64,000 nt of DNA from positions 310,001-374,000 of the forward strand of contig NZ_JBLREB010000001.1 in NCBI RefSeq assembly GCF_048159605.1, read 5' to 3'. A program made the position numbers and the translations under genes. Under the pieces are notes generated by a model. That model did not search any database, had not been told where the DNA came from, and was given only the letters and a program-made list of their open reading frames with translations. The stretch is from Ectobacillus polymachus (GTDB lineage: Bacteria > Bacillota > Bacilli > Bacillales > Bacillaceae_G). Shown here piece by piece: positions 24,147-33,394 of this stretch (within the stretch, counting starts at the first letter, position 1; every line of letters starts with the position of its first letter).

Positions 24147-25580
24147 ATGGCTAAGTCAAGCAAATTAACGCTTTTTGGGTTAATTGGTATTACGATGGCG
24201 TTTTTTGGTACGGTACGTAGTGTGCCGACACTTGCAGCGACAGGATGGACGCAAATTTTTTATATGACAATTGCAGCGGTTGCATTTGCCATACCAATTG
24301 CATTAATGTCTGCAGAACTTTCAACAGGATTTCCTGAAGAAGGCGGCCCTCAAGTTTGGGTGAAAAACGCATTAGGTGAAAAATGGGGATTTGTTACCTC
24401 ATGGTTATTATGGGCTCAAATGTTTTTCGGGATGGTAATGGTTGCGTCAACTGTCGGTGTTTTATTTGGATATGTTGTTAATAAACCAGAGCTATCTTCA
24501 AACAACATCTTTATTTTTGCAGTTATCTTAATTTCATATTGGGGTGTAACTCTACTAAACCTTAAGTTTGATATGGTTAAAATCGCGGGTAACTGGGGTG
24601 CAGTAATTGGTGTATATATTCCATTTGTTATGCTTGTTGTTCTAGGTGTTATTTATATGATTAAAAATGGAATTCAACCAAACAGTTATTTAGGACATTT
24701 TCAACCAAGTGATTTAGTACCTAATTTTAAAGATCTAGGTAGCTTAACGTACTTATCAGGGATTATCTTTATTTTTGCTGGGGTAGAGATCTCATCTGTA
24801 CATGCAAATAACATTGAAAATCCGAAACGAAACTATCCGGTTGCTGTTATCGCTTCTGTTCTTTTGTTAGTATTCTTTAATACTGTTGCTGGTCTAACTG
24901 TTGCTAATGCAGTTCCACAAGGAAAAATTGAATTAGCTAACATTACACAACCATACTTAATTATGTGTCAAGATTTAGGAATTCCATCTATCTTTGTAAA
25001 CCTTGTTTCTTTAATGATTTTAATTGGTGTTTTAGTGCAGCTTAGTGCATGGGTACTTGGACCAAGTAAATCAATGATTAAAGTAGCTGAGGAAGGACTT
25101 CTTCCTAAATTCTTCCAAAAGAGAACAGATAAAGGTATTCCTATCACTTTTGTGCTAGTCCAAGCAGTCGTTATTTCAGTAGTATCTTTCTTATATGTAG
25201 TAGTTCCAGATATTAGTAGTGCATTCTTAATCATTACCATTACAACAACAATTTTATATTGTATTGTATATATTCTAATTGCTATTTCAGCTATTCGCTT
25301 ACGCTATAATATGCCTGATGTTAAGAGACCATTTAGATTAGGTAGTAAAGGTAATGGCTTAATGTGGTTTGTGTCTCTTTTCTCAATGACAGGTATTGTC
25401 CTTACAATTGGTGTAAGTTTAATCCCACCATCCATTTTAAAACCAAGTCAATCTACTGGTTATGTAATTTTCCAAGTAGTTGCTACAGTGGTTATGGTCG
25501 GAATTGCTTTATTAATTCACAAGAATAAGAAACCAGAGTGGAAGAAAGAAGAAAACAACGAAGAAATTAAAGCAAGCTAA
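24147..25580 (+). CDS. tyrP: APC-family amino acid antiporter (tyrosine/tyramine type)
   Basis: This 477-residue cytoplasmic-membrane protein has 12 predicted helices. It belongs to the glutamate:GABA antiporter branch of the APC superfamily, as seen from the helix-1 motif FGLIGITMAFFGTVRSVPTLAATGW and from SAELSTGFPEEGGPQVWVKNALG. It is followed 45 bases later by tyrosine decarboxylase. In enterococci and lactobacilli the equivalent TyrP exchanges tyrosine for tyramine, consuming an internal proton overall. Substrate identity here rests on that gene order. The ATG follows GAAGG. Confidence 0.82.
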   Translation: MAKSSKLTLFGLIGITMAFFGTVRSVPTLAATGWTQIFYMTIAAVAFAIPIALMSAELSTGFPEEGGPQVWVKNALGEKWGFVTSWLLWAQMFFGMVMVASTVGVLFGYVVNKPELSSNNIFIFAVILISYWGVTLLNLKFDMVKIAGNWGAVIGVYIPFVMLVVLGVIYMIKNGIQPNSYLGHFQPSDLVPNFKDLGSLTYLSGIIFIFAGVEISSVHANNIENPKRNYPVAVIASVLLLVFFNTVAGLTVANAVPQGKIELANITQPYLIMCQDLGIPSIFVNLVSLMILIGVLVQLSAWVLGPSKSMIKVAEEGLLPKFFQKRTDKGIPITFVLVQAVVISVVSFLYVVVPDISSAFLIITITTTILYCIVYILIAISAIRLRYNMPDVKRPFRLGSKGNGLMWFVSLFSMTGIVLTIGVSLIPPSILKPSQSTGYVIFQVVATVVMVGIALLIHKNKKPEWKKEENNEEIKAS

Positions 25581-25640
25581 TTAAAAGGTATTAACTTCTA
25601 TATATATAAATAAAATATTTTAATAATGGAGGAACTAAAA

Positions 25641-27503
25641 ATGAAATATGAGATGCCAGATCTTAATTTAAAAGCATTATTCATTGGTGATAAAGGTGAA
25701 AATACAGATTTATTTAAAGAAATACTATTAAAAATGGTAGATGAGCATGTTGGCTGGAGACAAAATTATATGCCACAAGACTTACCTGTTATCACGCCAC
25801 AAGATAGAAGTTCTCAAAGTTTCCAAGAAACTGCAGATCATATGCGCAGCGTGTTCAATGTATTATCTTCTAAATTACGTACAAACTCTTTGCCTTGGCA
25901 TTCAGCAGGTCGTTTCTGGGGACATATGAACTCTGAAACTTTAATGCCTGCTATCATCGCTTATACAACAGCAATGTTATGGAATGGTAATAACGTAGCA
26001 TATGAATCTTCACCAGGTACTTCTCAAATGGAAGAAGAAGTTGGCCATGAATTCGCTACACTTATGAGCTATAAAAAAGGTAAGAGCTGGGGACATATTT
26101 GTGCAGATGGCTCGATTGCTAACCTAGAAGGTTTATGGTATGCACGTAACATGAAATCTTTACCACTTGCAATTAAAGAAGTAGCTCCTGAATTTGTTGA
26201 AGGTAAATCTGAATGGGAATTACTTAATATGTCTGCAGAAGAGGTTCTAGAAATTATAGATCAAATTCCTGAAAAAATGGATGAAGTTAAAGCTCATTCT
26301 GCACGCAGTGGTAAAAATCTACAAAAATTAGGTAAATGGCTAATTCCGCAAACAAAGCACTATTCTTGGTTAAAATCTGCTGATATTATCGGTGTTGGTC
26401 TTGATTGTGTAGTGGAAGTAGATGTTGATGACCACTATCGTATGGACATTACTAAATTAGAAGAAAAAATTCGCGAACTTGCAGCTCAGCAAATTCCTGT
26501 TCTTGGTGTAGTTGGGGTTATCGGTACAACAGAAGAAGGTCAAGTTGATCGTATTCATAAAATGGTAGAACTCCGTGAAAAATTAGCAAAAGAAGGCATC
26601 TATTTCTACCTTCACGTAGACGCTGCTTATGGCGGTTATGCTCGTTCTATCTTCTTAGATGAAAATGATGAATTTATCGAATGGAATCAAATTGAAGAAG
26701 TGTACGCAAAACACAACATCTTCTCTGAAAAATGCAACTGGTTAACAAAAGAAATCTATGATTCATTTAAAGCAATGAACCAAGCAGAAACGATTACAAT
26801 TGATCCACATAAAATGGGATATATTCCTTACTCTGCAGGCGGTATTGTTATTAAAGATATTAGAATGCGCGATGCAATTTCTTACTTTGCAACTTATGTA
26901 TTCGAAAAAGGTGCAGATATCCCAGCATTGTTAGGTGCATATATATTAGAAGGTTCTAAAGCAGGTGCAACTGCAGCAGCAGTTTGGACAGCTCATAAAG
27001 TATTGCCACTAAATGTAACAGGTTATGGAAAACTAATTGGTGCAAGCATTGAAGGAGCTTATCGCTTCTATGACTTCTTAAGTAATAAAGAATTTAAGGT
27101 TGGCGATAAAACAATTCGTGTATATCCATTAACTAAACCTGATTTCAATATGGTTGACTATGTATTTAACGAAGAAGGCAATACAGACTTAGAAAAAATG
27201 AACAAGTTAAATCATGATTTCTTCGATCAAGCTTCTTATGTTAAAGGCGGATTGTATAGTAATGAGTTTATTACATCACATACTGACTTTGCTATTCCTG
27301 ACTACGGTAACAGCCCACTTCCATTTGTGAAGAGTCTTGGATTTAGCGAAGGAGAATGGGATCGTGAACGTAAAGTTACAATATTACGTGCTTGTGCGTT
27401 ATCTCCATATGCTCATGATAAAGATGTATTTGAAGAATATGCTGTTAAGTTGGAACAAGCTATTCAAGGTAAACTTGAAAGAATCTACAATGTAGTGAAA
27501 TAA
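25641..27503 (+). CDS. tdcA: Tyrosine decarboxylase (PLP-dependent, group II)
   Basis: This 620-residue enzyme matches the length of Enterococcus tyrosine decarboxylase and converts L-tyrosine to tyramine plus CO2. It has the PLP-binding DPHKMGY lysine (about residue 390), the Asp contacting the pyridine ring in HVDAAYGGYA and the substrate-entry motif LPWHSAGRFWGHMNSETLMP. ATG 25641 is chosen because TGGAGG lies nine bases before it. ATG 25626 overlaps that site. Neighbours (TyrP-like antiporter, pyridoxal kinase, NhaC remnant, tyrS) match the tdc cluster of lactic bacteria, which resists acid and generates membrane energy. Related enzymes also accept phenylalanine. Confidence 0.92.
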   Translation: MKYEMPDLNLKALFIGDKGENTDLFKEILLKMVDEHVGWRQNYMPQDLPVITPQDRSSQSFQETADHMRSVFNVLSSKLRTNSLPWHSAGRFWGHMNSETLMPAIIAYTTAMLWNGNNVAYESSPGTSQMEEEVGHEFATLMSYKKGKSWGHICADGSIANLEGLWYARNMKSLPLAIKEVAPEFVEGKSEWELLNMSAEEVLEIIDQIPEKMDEVKAHSARSGKNLQKLGKWLIPQTKHYSWLKSADIIGVGLDCVVEVDVDDHYRMDITKLEEKIRELAAQQIPVLGVVGVIGTTEEGQVDRIHKMVELREKLAKEGIYFYLHVDAAYGGYARSIFLDENDEFIEWNQIEEVYAKHNIFSEKCNWLTKEIYDSFKAMNQAETITIDPHKMGYIPYSAGGIVIKDIRMRDAISYFATYVFEKGADIPALLGAYILEGSKAGATAAAVWTAHKVLPLNVTGYGKLIGASIEGAYRFYDFLSNKEFKVGDKTIRVYPLTKPDFNMVDYVFNEEGNTDLEKMNKLNHDFFDQASYVKGGLYSNEFITSHTDFAIPDYGNSPLPFVKSLGFSEGEWDRERKVTILRACALSPYAHDKDVFEEYAVKLEQAIQGKLERIYNVVK

Positions 27504-27531
27504 GTTTAGTAGCAAACAACTTTAATAGATT

Positions 27532-27564
27532 GAATGCATAACGCTAAGAATCCGTTATGCATTC
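27532..27564 (+). terminator. Strong hairpin after tdcA
   Basis: Perfect 12-base arms GAATGCATAACG and CGTTATGCATTC are followed by a weak T-rich tail. Likely terminator, perhaps allowing some read-through to pdxK. Confidence 0.65.
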
Positions 27565-27624
27565 ATCTATATATATAATTGCTCTTATTTATCTAAGTGA
27601 GTAACGAATATAAGAGGTGAAAAC

Positions 27625-28440
27625 ATGGTGGTAAAAAAAGTTTTGACGGTAGCAGGTTCTGATTCAAGTGGTGGAGCAGGATTACAGGCAGATCTTAAAA
27701 CATTTGAAGAGTATGGTACTTTTGGTCTAACCGCCATCACAACAATTGTTACAATGGATCCCGATGATAACTGGCATCATCATGTTCGTCCCATTGATAA
27801 GGAACTTGTACAAGAACAGTTAAAAACCATTTTTTCCGGTGGCAAATTAGACGCGATGAAAACCGGAATGCTTGGATCTATCGATATTATCAAGCTTGTA
27901 AGTGATGTAATTGAAACATATAAGATGCAAAATGTTGTAATTGATCCGGTTATGATTTGTAAAGGAGAAAATGAACCACTACAGCCTGAAAATGGACTTG
28001 CCATTCGTGATCTTCTTTTACCTAAGGCAACAATTGTAACACCAAACTTATTCGAAGCAGGTCAGCTTTCTGGAATACTGAAGGTACAAACAGTAAATGA
28101 CATGAAAGAAGCGGCCAAGAGAATTATCGATTATGGTGCTAAAAATGTTGTAATAAAAGGTGGGAAATCTCTAGCGGATCATAAAGCAATCGATTTACTT
28201 TATGATGGAACAGATTTTGTGCTGTATGAAGTAGAGAAAATTCAAACGAACTGTAACCATGGTGCTGGGTGTACGTTTGCAGCAGCGATTACAGCTGGGC
28301 TAGCGAAAGGGCTTTCAGTGAAAGAGGCTGTTGCTAAGGCGAAGGACTTTACGACAGAAGGAATTAAATCGGGATTTGCATTTAATAAATTTGTCGGTCC
28401 AGTATGGCACGGTGCATATAATCAAGCTGAATTGCGGTAA
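27625..28440 (+). CDS. pdxK: Pyridoxine/pyridoxal kinase (ThiD-like)
   Basis: This 271-residue ribokinase-family enzyme phosphorylates vitamin B6 vitamers. It has N-terminal LTVAGSDSSGGAGLQADLKTF, DAMKTGML, VIDPVMICKG and the anion-hole motif NHGAGCTFAAAI. The cysteine in HGAGCTF is typical of Bacillus PdxK rather than of HMP kinase (GTGCT), although a ThiD role cannot be fully excluded. Sitting directly after tdcA, it probably supplies PLP to the decarboxylase, an uncommon addition to tdc clusters. The ATG follows AAGAGGTG. Confidence 0.82.
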   Translation: MVVKKVLTVAGSDSSGGAGLQADLKTFEEYGTFGLTAITTIVTMDPDDNWHHHVRPIDKELVQEQLKTIFSGGKLDAMKTGMLGSIDIIKLVSDVIETYKMQNVVIDPVMICKGENEPLQPENGLAIRDLLLPKATIVTPNLFEAGQLSGILKVQTVNDMKEAAKRIIDYGAKNVVIKGGKSLADHKAIDLLYDGTDFVLYEVEKIQTNCNHGAGCTFAAAITAGLAKGLSVKEAVAKAKDFTTEGIKSGFAFNKFVGPVWHGAYNQAELR

Positions 28441-28468
28441 CTGTTTAATAGTTTTAGTTAAAAAAAAT

Positions 28469-28538
28469 AGGGCATAAACATCCATTGGCATGATTTGTAA
28501 GTATTATATATATTCATCCAAAGCATTGTTTATGCCCT
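28469..28538 (+). terminator. Long-loop inverted repeat after pdxK
   Basis: AGGGCATAAACA (28469-28480) and TGTTTATGCCCT (28527-28538) pair perfectly, followed by TT. The 46-base loop makes it an imperfect terminator candidate. Confidence 0.5.
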
Positions 28539-28683
28539 TTCTATGTATGTATGAAGTAGCAGAAGTGTTTTTTATTGATTCTTGTTAGATATAGTGGTTA
28601 GATAAGAAACGTGCAATCATTCACAAATAATCATAGAATGGATTCGTTGTTAGAATCCGATAACAACTAAGGAGTGCATTATT

Positions 28684-30068
28684 ATGGAAAGAAATGTAAC
28701 GCTTAAAGAAAGTATCTTTCTTTTAAGTTGTTCTATTAGCAATTATAGGAACTAGTATTATAGGCTTTAGCTTACCTCCGCAAGTACCTATTTTAGTTGC
28801 CATAGGAATTGTCGTGCTATTTGCAAAAATGAAAGGTTTTTCATGGGATAACATTCATAATGGAATTCAAAATGGAATTATACCAGGTTTAATCCCGATC
28901 ATTATCTTTATGTTAATTGGAATTTTAATTAGTGTTTGGATTGCAGCAGGTACAATTCCGACTATAATGATTTATGGATTTAAAATTTTATCTGCACAAT
29001 TCTTTTTACCTTCTGTTTTTGTCATTTGTGCACTTGTAGGTATCATGGTGGGAAGCTCCTTTACAACTATTTCAACTGTAGGTATTGCATTTTTAGGAAT
29101 GGGACAAATGATGGGCTTGAATCCAGCGATGATTGCAGGGGCCATCATATCAGGAGCTTTTCTAGGAAATAACGTTTCTCCGTTATCTGATACAGCTAAC
29201 TTAGCATCTGCTATTGCAGAAGTAGATTTATTTCAACACATTCGTAACATGATGAAGACAGTTATTCCAGCTTTTGTTATAACCCTTATCTTTTTCTATT
29301 TGTGGGACATGGAGCATCCGTATCATCAGGAAGTAAAATTGATGAGTTGGTGAATACACTCCATTCATCTTTTACCATTTCAGTTTTTACATTAATTCCA
29401 GTATTGGTATTATTCTTATGTGCATGGAAAAAAGTACCGGAAATTCCGACGTTATTACTTAGCATAGTCGTTACGATTGTTATCTGTTTTATTTATAATC
29501 CGCATACTAGCTTAGCTCAAATTGCTGCTATATGCAAGATGGATTTGTTTCTAAAACAGGTGTGAAGGATGTAGATATGTTACTTACTCGCGGTGGAATG
29601 CAAAGCATGATGTGGTCTGTTTCCCTTATCCTTCTTGCTTTAGCACTTGGCGGATTATTAGTAGAAGTAAAAATTATTGAAAAGCTAATTTCTAAAATTT
29701 CAGGCATGGTAAGTACGAAAGGAAACTTAATACTCATGACTGGATTAAGCTCTATCGGTATCAATATTATTTTAGGAGAGCAGTATTTATCCGTTATTTT
29801 ACCAGGTAAAGCCTTTAAATCACAATATGAAGCTATTCATTTAGATTCGAAAAATCTTTCAAGTATATTAGCAAATGCCGGAGCTGCCGTGAATCCATTA
29901 ATTCCATGGGGAGTAAGTGGTGTGTTTATCACGGGTACACTTGGTATCTCTACGTTACACTATTTGCCGTTTGCAATCTTTTGCTTGGCGGTTCCTATCA
30001 TTAATATTGTTTTAGGATTTATTGGAAAAGATAAAAATCAATTACAAGAAGCCAAAAAAGTTAGTTAA
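28684..30068 (+). pseudogene. nhaC: nhaC-type Na+/H+ antiporter, three frameshifts
   Basis: The stretch has the full length of an NhaC antiporter (about 461 codons) and starts at ATG 28684 after AAGGAG. It is split by three single-base shifts: an extra base near 28721-28726, a lost base near 29296-29305 and a lost base near 29533. Across the joined frames the protein reads IIGTSIIGFSLPPQVPI, GSSFTTISTVGIAFLGMG, GNNVSPLSDTANLASAI, HTSLAQIAA, then MQDGFVSKTGVKDVD and NAGAAVNPLIPWGVSG, as in intact NhaC. In other tdc clusters nhaC is the last gene. Here it is probably dead unless the sequence has errors. Confidence 0.88.
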
Positions 30069-30124
30069 CGTATAATTTTCCTTCGTAAAAGGAAAGGTTA
30101 ATAACATATAGAAATGGGTATAAA

Positions 30125-30152
30125 AAAAAGCTGGTAAATGCCAGCTTTTTTA
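30125..30152 (+). terminator. Terminator after nhaC remnant
   Basis: AAAAAAGCTGG and CCAGCTTTTTT with loop TAAATG and a T-run. Confidence 0.9.
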
Positions 30153-30220
30153 TTTACAATAGGATACATAAAATTCGACATAATTCTGCTACGAATATTT
30201 AATATAGAAGAGGTAGGCAT

Positions 30221-30514
30221 ATGCTAATAGATAAAATACGTGGTAAAGATTTAGATGAATTTTTTGAAGCGCTTTTAACACTAGAAACAGTAGAGGAGTG
30301 TTATCGTTTTTTCGATGATTTATGTACAGTGAAAGAGATGAATACAATCTTTCAAAGATTTAAAGTAGCTAAAATGTTATATAATAACAATACCTATAAT
30401 GAAATTGAAGATGAAATCGGGGCGAGTACCGCTACTATTTCTCGCGTGAAGAGATCGTTACACTATGGAAATGATATGTATGATGTTGTTTTTAGTCGGA
30501 TGAAGAAAGAATAG
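30221..30514 (+). CDS. YerC-like protein of the TrpR superfamily
   Basis: This 97-residue helical DNA-binding protein has the TrpR/YerC signature: LETVEECYRFFDDLCTVKEMN, RFKVAKMLYNNNTYNEIEDEIGASTATISRVKRSL, where ATISRVKR is the recognition helix. Bacillus YerC is a conserved housekeeping protein. This divergent member lies next to the tyrosine decarboxylation genes, and TrpR relatives can bind aromatic amino acids or their sensors, so a regulatory link with tyrosine use is possible but unproven. The ATG follows AAGAGGTAGG. Confidence 0.8.
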   Translation: MLIDKIRGKDLDEFFEALLTLETVEECYRFFDDLCTVKEMNTIFQRFKVAKMLYNNNTYNEIEDEIGASTATISRVKRSLHYGNDMYDVVFSRMKKE

Positions 30515-30574
30515 CTTTATTATGTTAATATCCGATTTTCTTATATACAGCTATAGCAGCGATATAAAATGAAG

Positions 30575-30608
30575 CTCCAACTTTGTAGAAAAAAGTTGGA
30601 GTTTTTTT
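30575..30608 (+). terminator. Terminator after the YerC-like gene
   Basis: CTCCAACTTT and AAAGTTGGAG are followed by seven T. Confidence 0.85.
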
Positions 30609-30666
30609 AACTAAAATAAGGGACTATCCCAAAATTAAAATAATGTGAGCCACTCAACTCTTTCTA

Positions 30667-31299
30667 TTATTGAAATAGTTGAGGGAATTGCTTTATGATT
30701 CCTTCTGTAAGGGCATCCGCCATTTGTAGAGCTTCTTTCTCAATTTTATCGTACCACCCCACACCGGATTGATAATCTTTACTCAGGATGGATACTGCTT
30801 CAGATTTAGTCATTGCCAGATGCTCATAAAACATTTTCCTAAATGCTTCTTTAGGTATATACGGATTGATACTGCTTAAGAATTCAACAATTTCATCTCC
30901 ATTGGCGTACCATTTTTTCTCTGCAATGGATGCGGCGTTTTGATCGCCTGCCTTTGCGGCTTTGACAAGATCCGCGGCAATGACTAAGTGATCTTTTATC
31001 AAATTACTATATTTCATCGCTGCATTTTTACCATAGAAAGGCTTGAGTGAATTCCCCATATCCGGACCGTTTTGAAGAAGCCTTGAAATAGTAACTGTTA
31101 CATCCGGTAAATTAAAAATAATGCTAATGATAGCCATCCTTGTCCAAGCAACATGCTGCTCCCATAGTAAACGCATATAACTTTTTAAATCAACTGCATC
31201 CTTACTGATGTGATCATTCCGTACTGTTGGGGCTGGTGGATACCACATTACATTAGGTATATTATATGTGAAAGAATTGGATTGCCAATAAGGGTACAT
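30667..31299 (-). CDS. Helical hypothetical protein
   Basis: This 210-residue soluble protein starts MYPYWQSNSFTYNIPNVMWY and is otherwise predicted to be all helical. Conserved-looking blocks are YMRLLWEQHVAWTRMAIISI, DHLVIAADLVKAAKAGD, EKKWYANGDEIVEFL and FYEHLAMTKSEAV. The repeated WEQHVAWTR / YEHLAMT pattern suggests an internally duplicated four-helix bundle. Similar Bacillales proteins are sometimes labelled acetylglutamate kinase by transfer error, and no kinase motif is visible here. Function unknown. Confidence 0.7.
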   Translation of the reverse strand: MYPYWQSNSFTYNIPNVMWYPPAPTVRNDHISKDAVDLKSYMRLLWEQHVAWTRMAIISIIFNLPDVTVTISRLLQNGPDMGNSLKPFYGKNAAMKYSNLIKDHLVIAADLVKAAKAGDQNAASIAEKKWYANGDEIVEFLSSINPYIPKEAFRKMFYEHLAMTKSEAVSILSKDYQSGVGWYDKIEKEALQMADALTEGIIKQFPQLFQ

Positions 31300-31404
31300 A
31301 ATGAGTACACTCCTTTGAACCGATATACATTAAGATATGATGAAATTTATACCTATGTTCTTGTGTCCAATTATGTATTTGAAATAGTCATTCACGAATG
31401 AAAT

Positions 31405-31436
31405 GAAAAGAGCGTCCATCATTGGACGCTCTTTTC
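31405..31436. terminator. Terminator between the COG4705 gene and the helical protein gene
   Basis: Perfect 14-base arms GAAAAGAGCGTCCA and TGGACGCTCTTTTC with a four-base loop. The T-tail suits the minus-strand gene ending at 31477. Confidence 0.85.
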
Positions 31437-31476
31437 TACATTACTTCTAGATTGAAATTGGGGAGAAGTATAAATG

Positions 31477-32274
31477 CTACCGTGTTTGAGACGTAGCAGA
31501 TTCATCCTTAATATCTATGCGAGTAACCGTTAGGTAGCCGACAAGGATAATGATAAAAATCGTTAAAACAAGGCTGACCGTACCTTTTCCTAGACCAAGA
31601 CCACCGCTGCTTTGAGGAGCCCCGATCCAGTCCGAAAACGAGGCGCCTACCGGACGTGTCATAATGTAGGCGAACCAGAAAGCGAATATCTTATTTAGAC
31701 CAAACAACCAAGAGCCAATAGCCGGGATAGCAAGCAAGATAGCAAACACCACTCCGGAGGTGAAGTAACCCAAGTGCATCGTTGACGCAGTCATGTCTCC
31801 TGCAGCGGTACCGAGAGCGAACGTTCCTAGTACAGTGGCCCAGTAAAAAAACTCACGTCGACGGGTGAAGACACTGTGTATAGACAGTGTCTTCTCACTC
31901 ACATACCAGATGATGAAGATAAGGGTCAGAGCCACCACAAAGAATATAGTTGATGCAAGGTATGGGACACCTAACACAACGTGCACAGCATCGGCAGCCA
32001 TTGTGCCAAATATACTGACCATCACGACAACTAACCAGTAAATCCATGCGACATAACGGCGTACGATAAACTGTAATACCAATGAAGCTACTAAACCAAT
32101 TCCCGCGAGAGCTACTGCAATCACCGGATCTAGTTGATGGGATAAATAATCCGAGAATACCTCACCCATTCCAGTGGTCAGCAACTTGGTGATCCAGAAG
32201 AAAATCGTAATTTCTGGAACCTTAGATAAAAGAGGATTCGTTTGATCCATGGAGACCGATAATTGCTTATTCAT
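31477..32274 (-). CDS. COG4705-type membrane protein
   Basis: This 265-residue polytopic protein has about eight hydrophobic helices in two related halves. The motif KVPEITIFFWITKLLTTGMGE near the start, later GTFALGTAAGDMTAS and IMTRPVGASFSDWIG, are characteristic of the COG4705 'uncharacterised membrane-anchored protein' family. The duplicated E/T/G helix patterns suggest an internal repeat and perhaps transport of a small solute or metal. No experimental function is known to me. The ATG follows AGGAAAGAAC-like purines, and the gene stands alone. Confidence 0.8.
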   Translation of the reverse strand: MNKQLSVSMDQTNPLLSKVPEITIFFWITKLLTTGMGEVFSDYLSHQLDPVIAVALAGIGLVASLVLQFIVRRYVAWIYWLVVVMVSIFGTMAADAVHVVLGVPYLASTIFFVVALTLIFIIWYVSEKTLSIHSVFTRRREFFYWATVLGTFALGTAAGDMTASTMHLGYFTSGVVFAILLAIPAIGSWLFGLNKIFAFWFAYIMTRPVGASFSDWIGAPQSSGGLGLGKGTVSLVLTIFIIILVGYLTVTRIDIKDESATSQTR

Positions 32275-32324
32275 TTCCTAGTTCTTTCCTCCTGACGATA
32301 CGTTTTTTCACAAAAGAAACTCAA

Positions 32325-32470
32325 TTTACCACGCTTTAACGGGCAGTAAGATCCCCACTTCAAGGCTTAGAGAAATCGGAAAAGGCTAAGTGGGGGATAA
32401 CTGCCCGTAAAAGCCTGATTGGTTCAACTAACCCTCGGTGGGGGACCCACCGAGGGAAGTTTCACTGTAT
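32325..32470. repeat. bcr1-like structured repeat, full-size copy
   Basis: About 146 bp bounded by TTTA/TGTAT-type ends. It holds a nested hairpin (ACGGGCAGT with ACTGCCCGT, around ATCCCCACTT with AAGTGGGGGAT) and a second hairpin CCCTCGGTGGG / CCCACCGAGGG (32432-32456), and ends GGGAAGTTTCAC. Size, ends and fold resemble the B. cereus-group repeat bcr1. The name is from memory. The rest of the 32275-32828 gap shows nothing convincing. Confidence 0.7.
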
Positions 32471-32828
32471 ATGCAAATTGAATTATTTGCAAAATCTATC
32501 ATATTTTCTATTTGTAAGTTGGGATTATGCAAGAAGCTTTGTTAATCTTTAGAGCATCCATCCCTGAAAACATGTTACACCTAAACGACATTTACTGTAA
32601 ACAGCGAGAACATAATGGAAATTTAACAATTACGAGTATGAAATCAGTTGAAATGATTAAGATTAACGTAATTATAATAGGGAAACTGTTTATCGAATCT
32701 CTGTTTTTTAAACACATAATGGTATTGGTGTGTCATATTTCTTGTTAAATCTTAATGGGAAGAAATTCTTTTTCAGTCTCCAGAAAATGATATATAATAG
32801 GAAAGACTTTGACATAGGGGGCTGGCAT

Positions 32829-33377
32829 ATGGCAAATCGAATTATGGTAATAGGGGTTTCAGCAGGAGTAGGAAAATCGACATTTGCAAGGAAATTAGGG
32901 GAAGCCTTACATATTAGAGTTTATCATTTAGATGCACTCTATTGGAAGCCAGGCTGGGTGGAGGCTTCTACAGTGGAATTTTCAACAGCACAGCAGGAAA
33001 TTGTGAACCAACTTCAATGGATTATGGAAGGCAATTACAGTAAAACGTTCGAGATTCGTGTAGAACATGCTGATACGATTATTTATTTAGAACTTCCACT
33101 CTATATATGTCTATACCGTGTTATTAAACGGTGGATCACAAATATTGGAAAAACACGACCGGATATGGGGGAAGGGTGTAAGGAAAAAATAGATAGGGAT
33201 TTTATAAAGTTTATCTATACGACATATTCTCCACGTAAGAAAAGAATGGAGGAACGAATGCAGCTCTTTCAAATGCTAGGATCTAAAAAGGTTATTATGT
33301 TGAAGAGTAAACGAGAGATTAACTCTTATTTAGAAAATGTTAAAAGACAGGGGAAAACTCTTCACCAAAGGAGTTAA
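32829..33377 (+). CDS. P-loop kinase-like protein (FlaR/topology-modulation type)
   Basis: This 182-residue small P-loop NTPase has Walker A GVSAGVGKST near the N-terminus, YHLDALYWKPGW, WIMEGNYSKTFEIRVEHADTIIYLE and a lid-like RVIKRWITNIGKTRPD. This order is typical of proteins labelled 'DNA topology modulation protein FlaR' in Bacillus, which look like adenylate-kinase-related nucleotide kinases. ATG 32829 follows TAGGGGGC. The frame is open upstream, but that region is AT-rich and unlikely to be coding. Real substrate unknown. Confidence 0.82.
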   Translation: MANRIMVIGVSAGVGKSTFARKLGEALHIRVYHLDALYWKPGWVEASTVEFSTAQQEIVNQLQWIMEGNYSKTFEIRVEHADTIIYLELPLYICLYRVIKRWITNIGKTRPDMGEGCKEKIDRDFIKFIYTTYSPRKKRMEERMQLFQMLGSKKVIMLKSKREINSYLENVKRQGKTLHQRS

Positions 33378-33394
33378 CCCTATTAACGAATCTG

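Noticed and set aside
32527..32748. A 73-codon frame before the P-loop gene
   Set aside because: No ribosome site, no recognisable domain and AT-rich composition.
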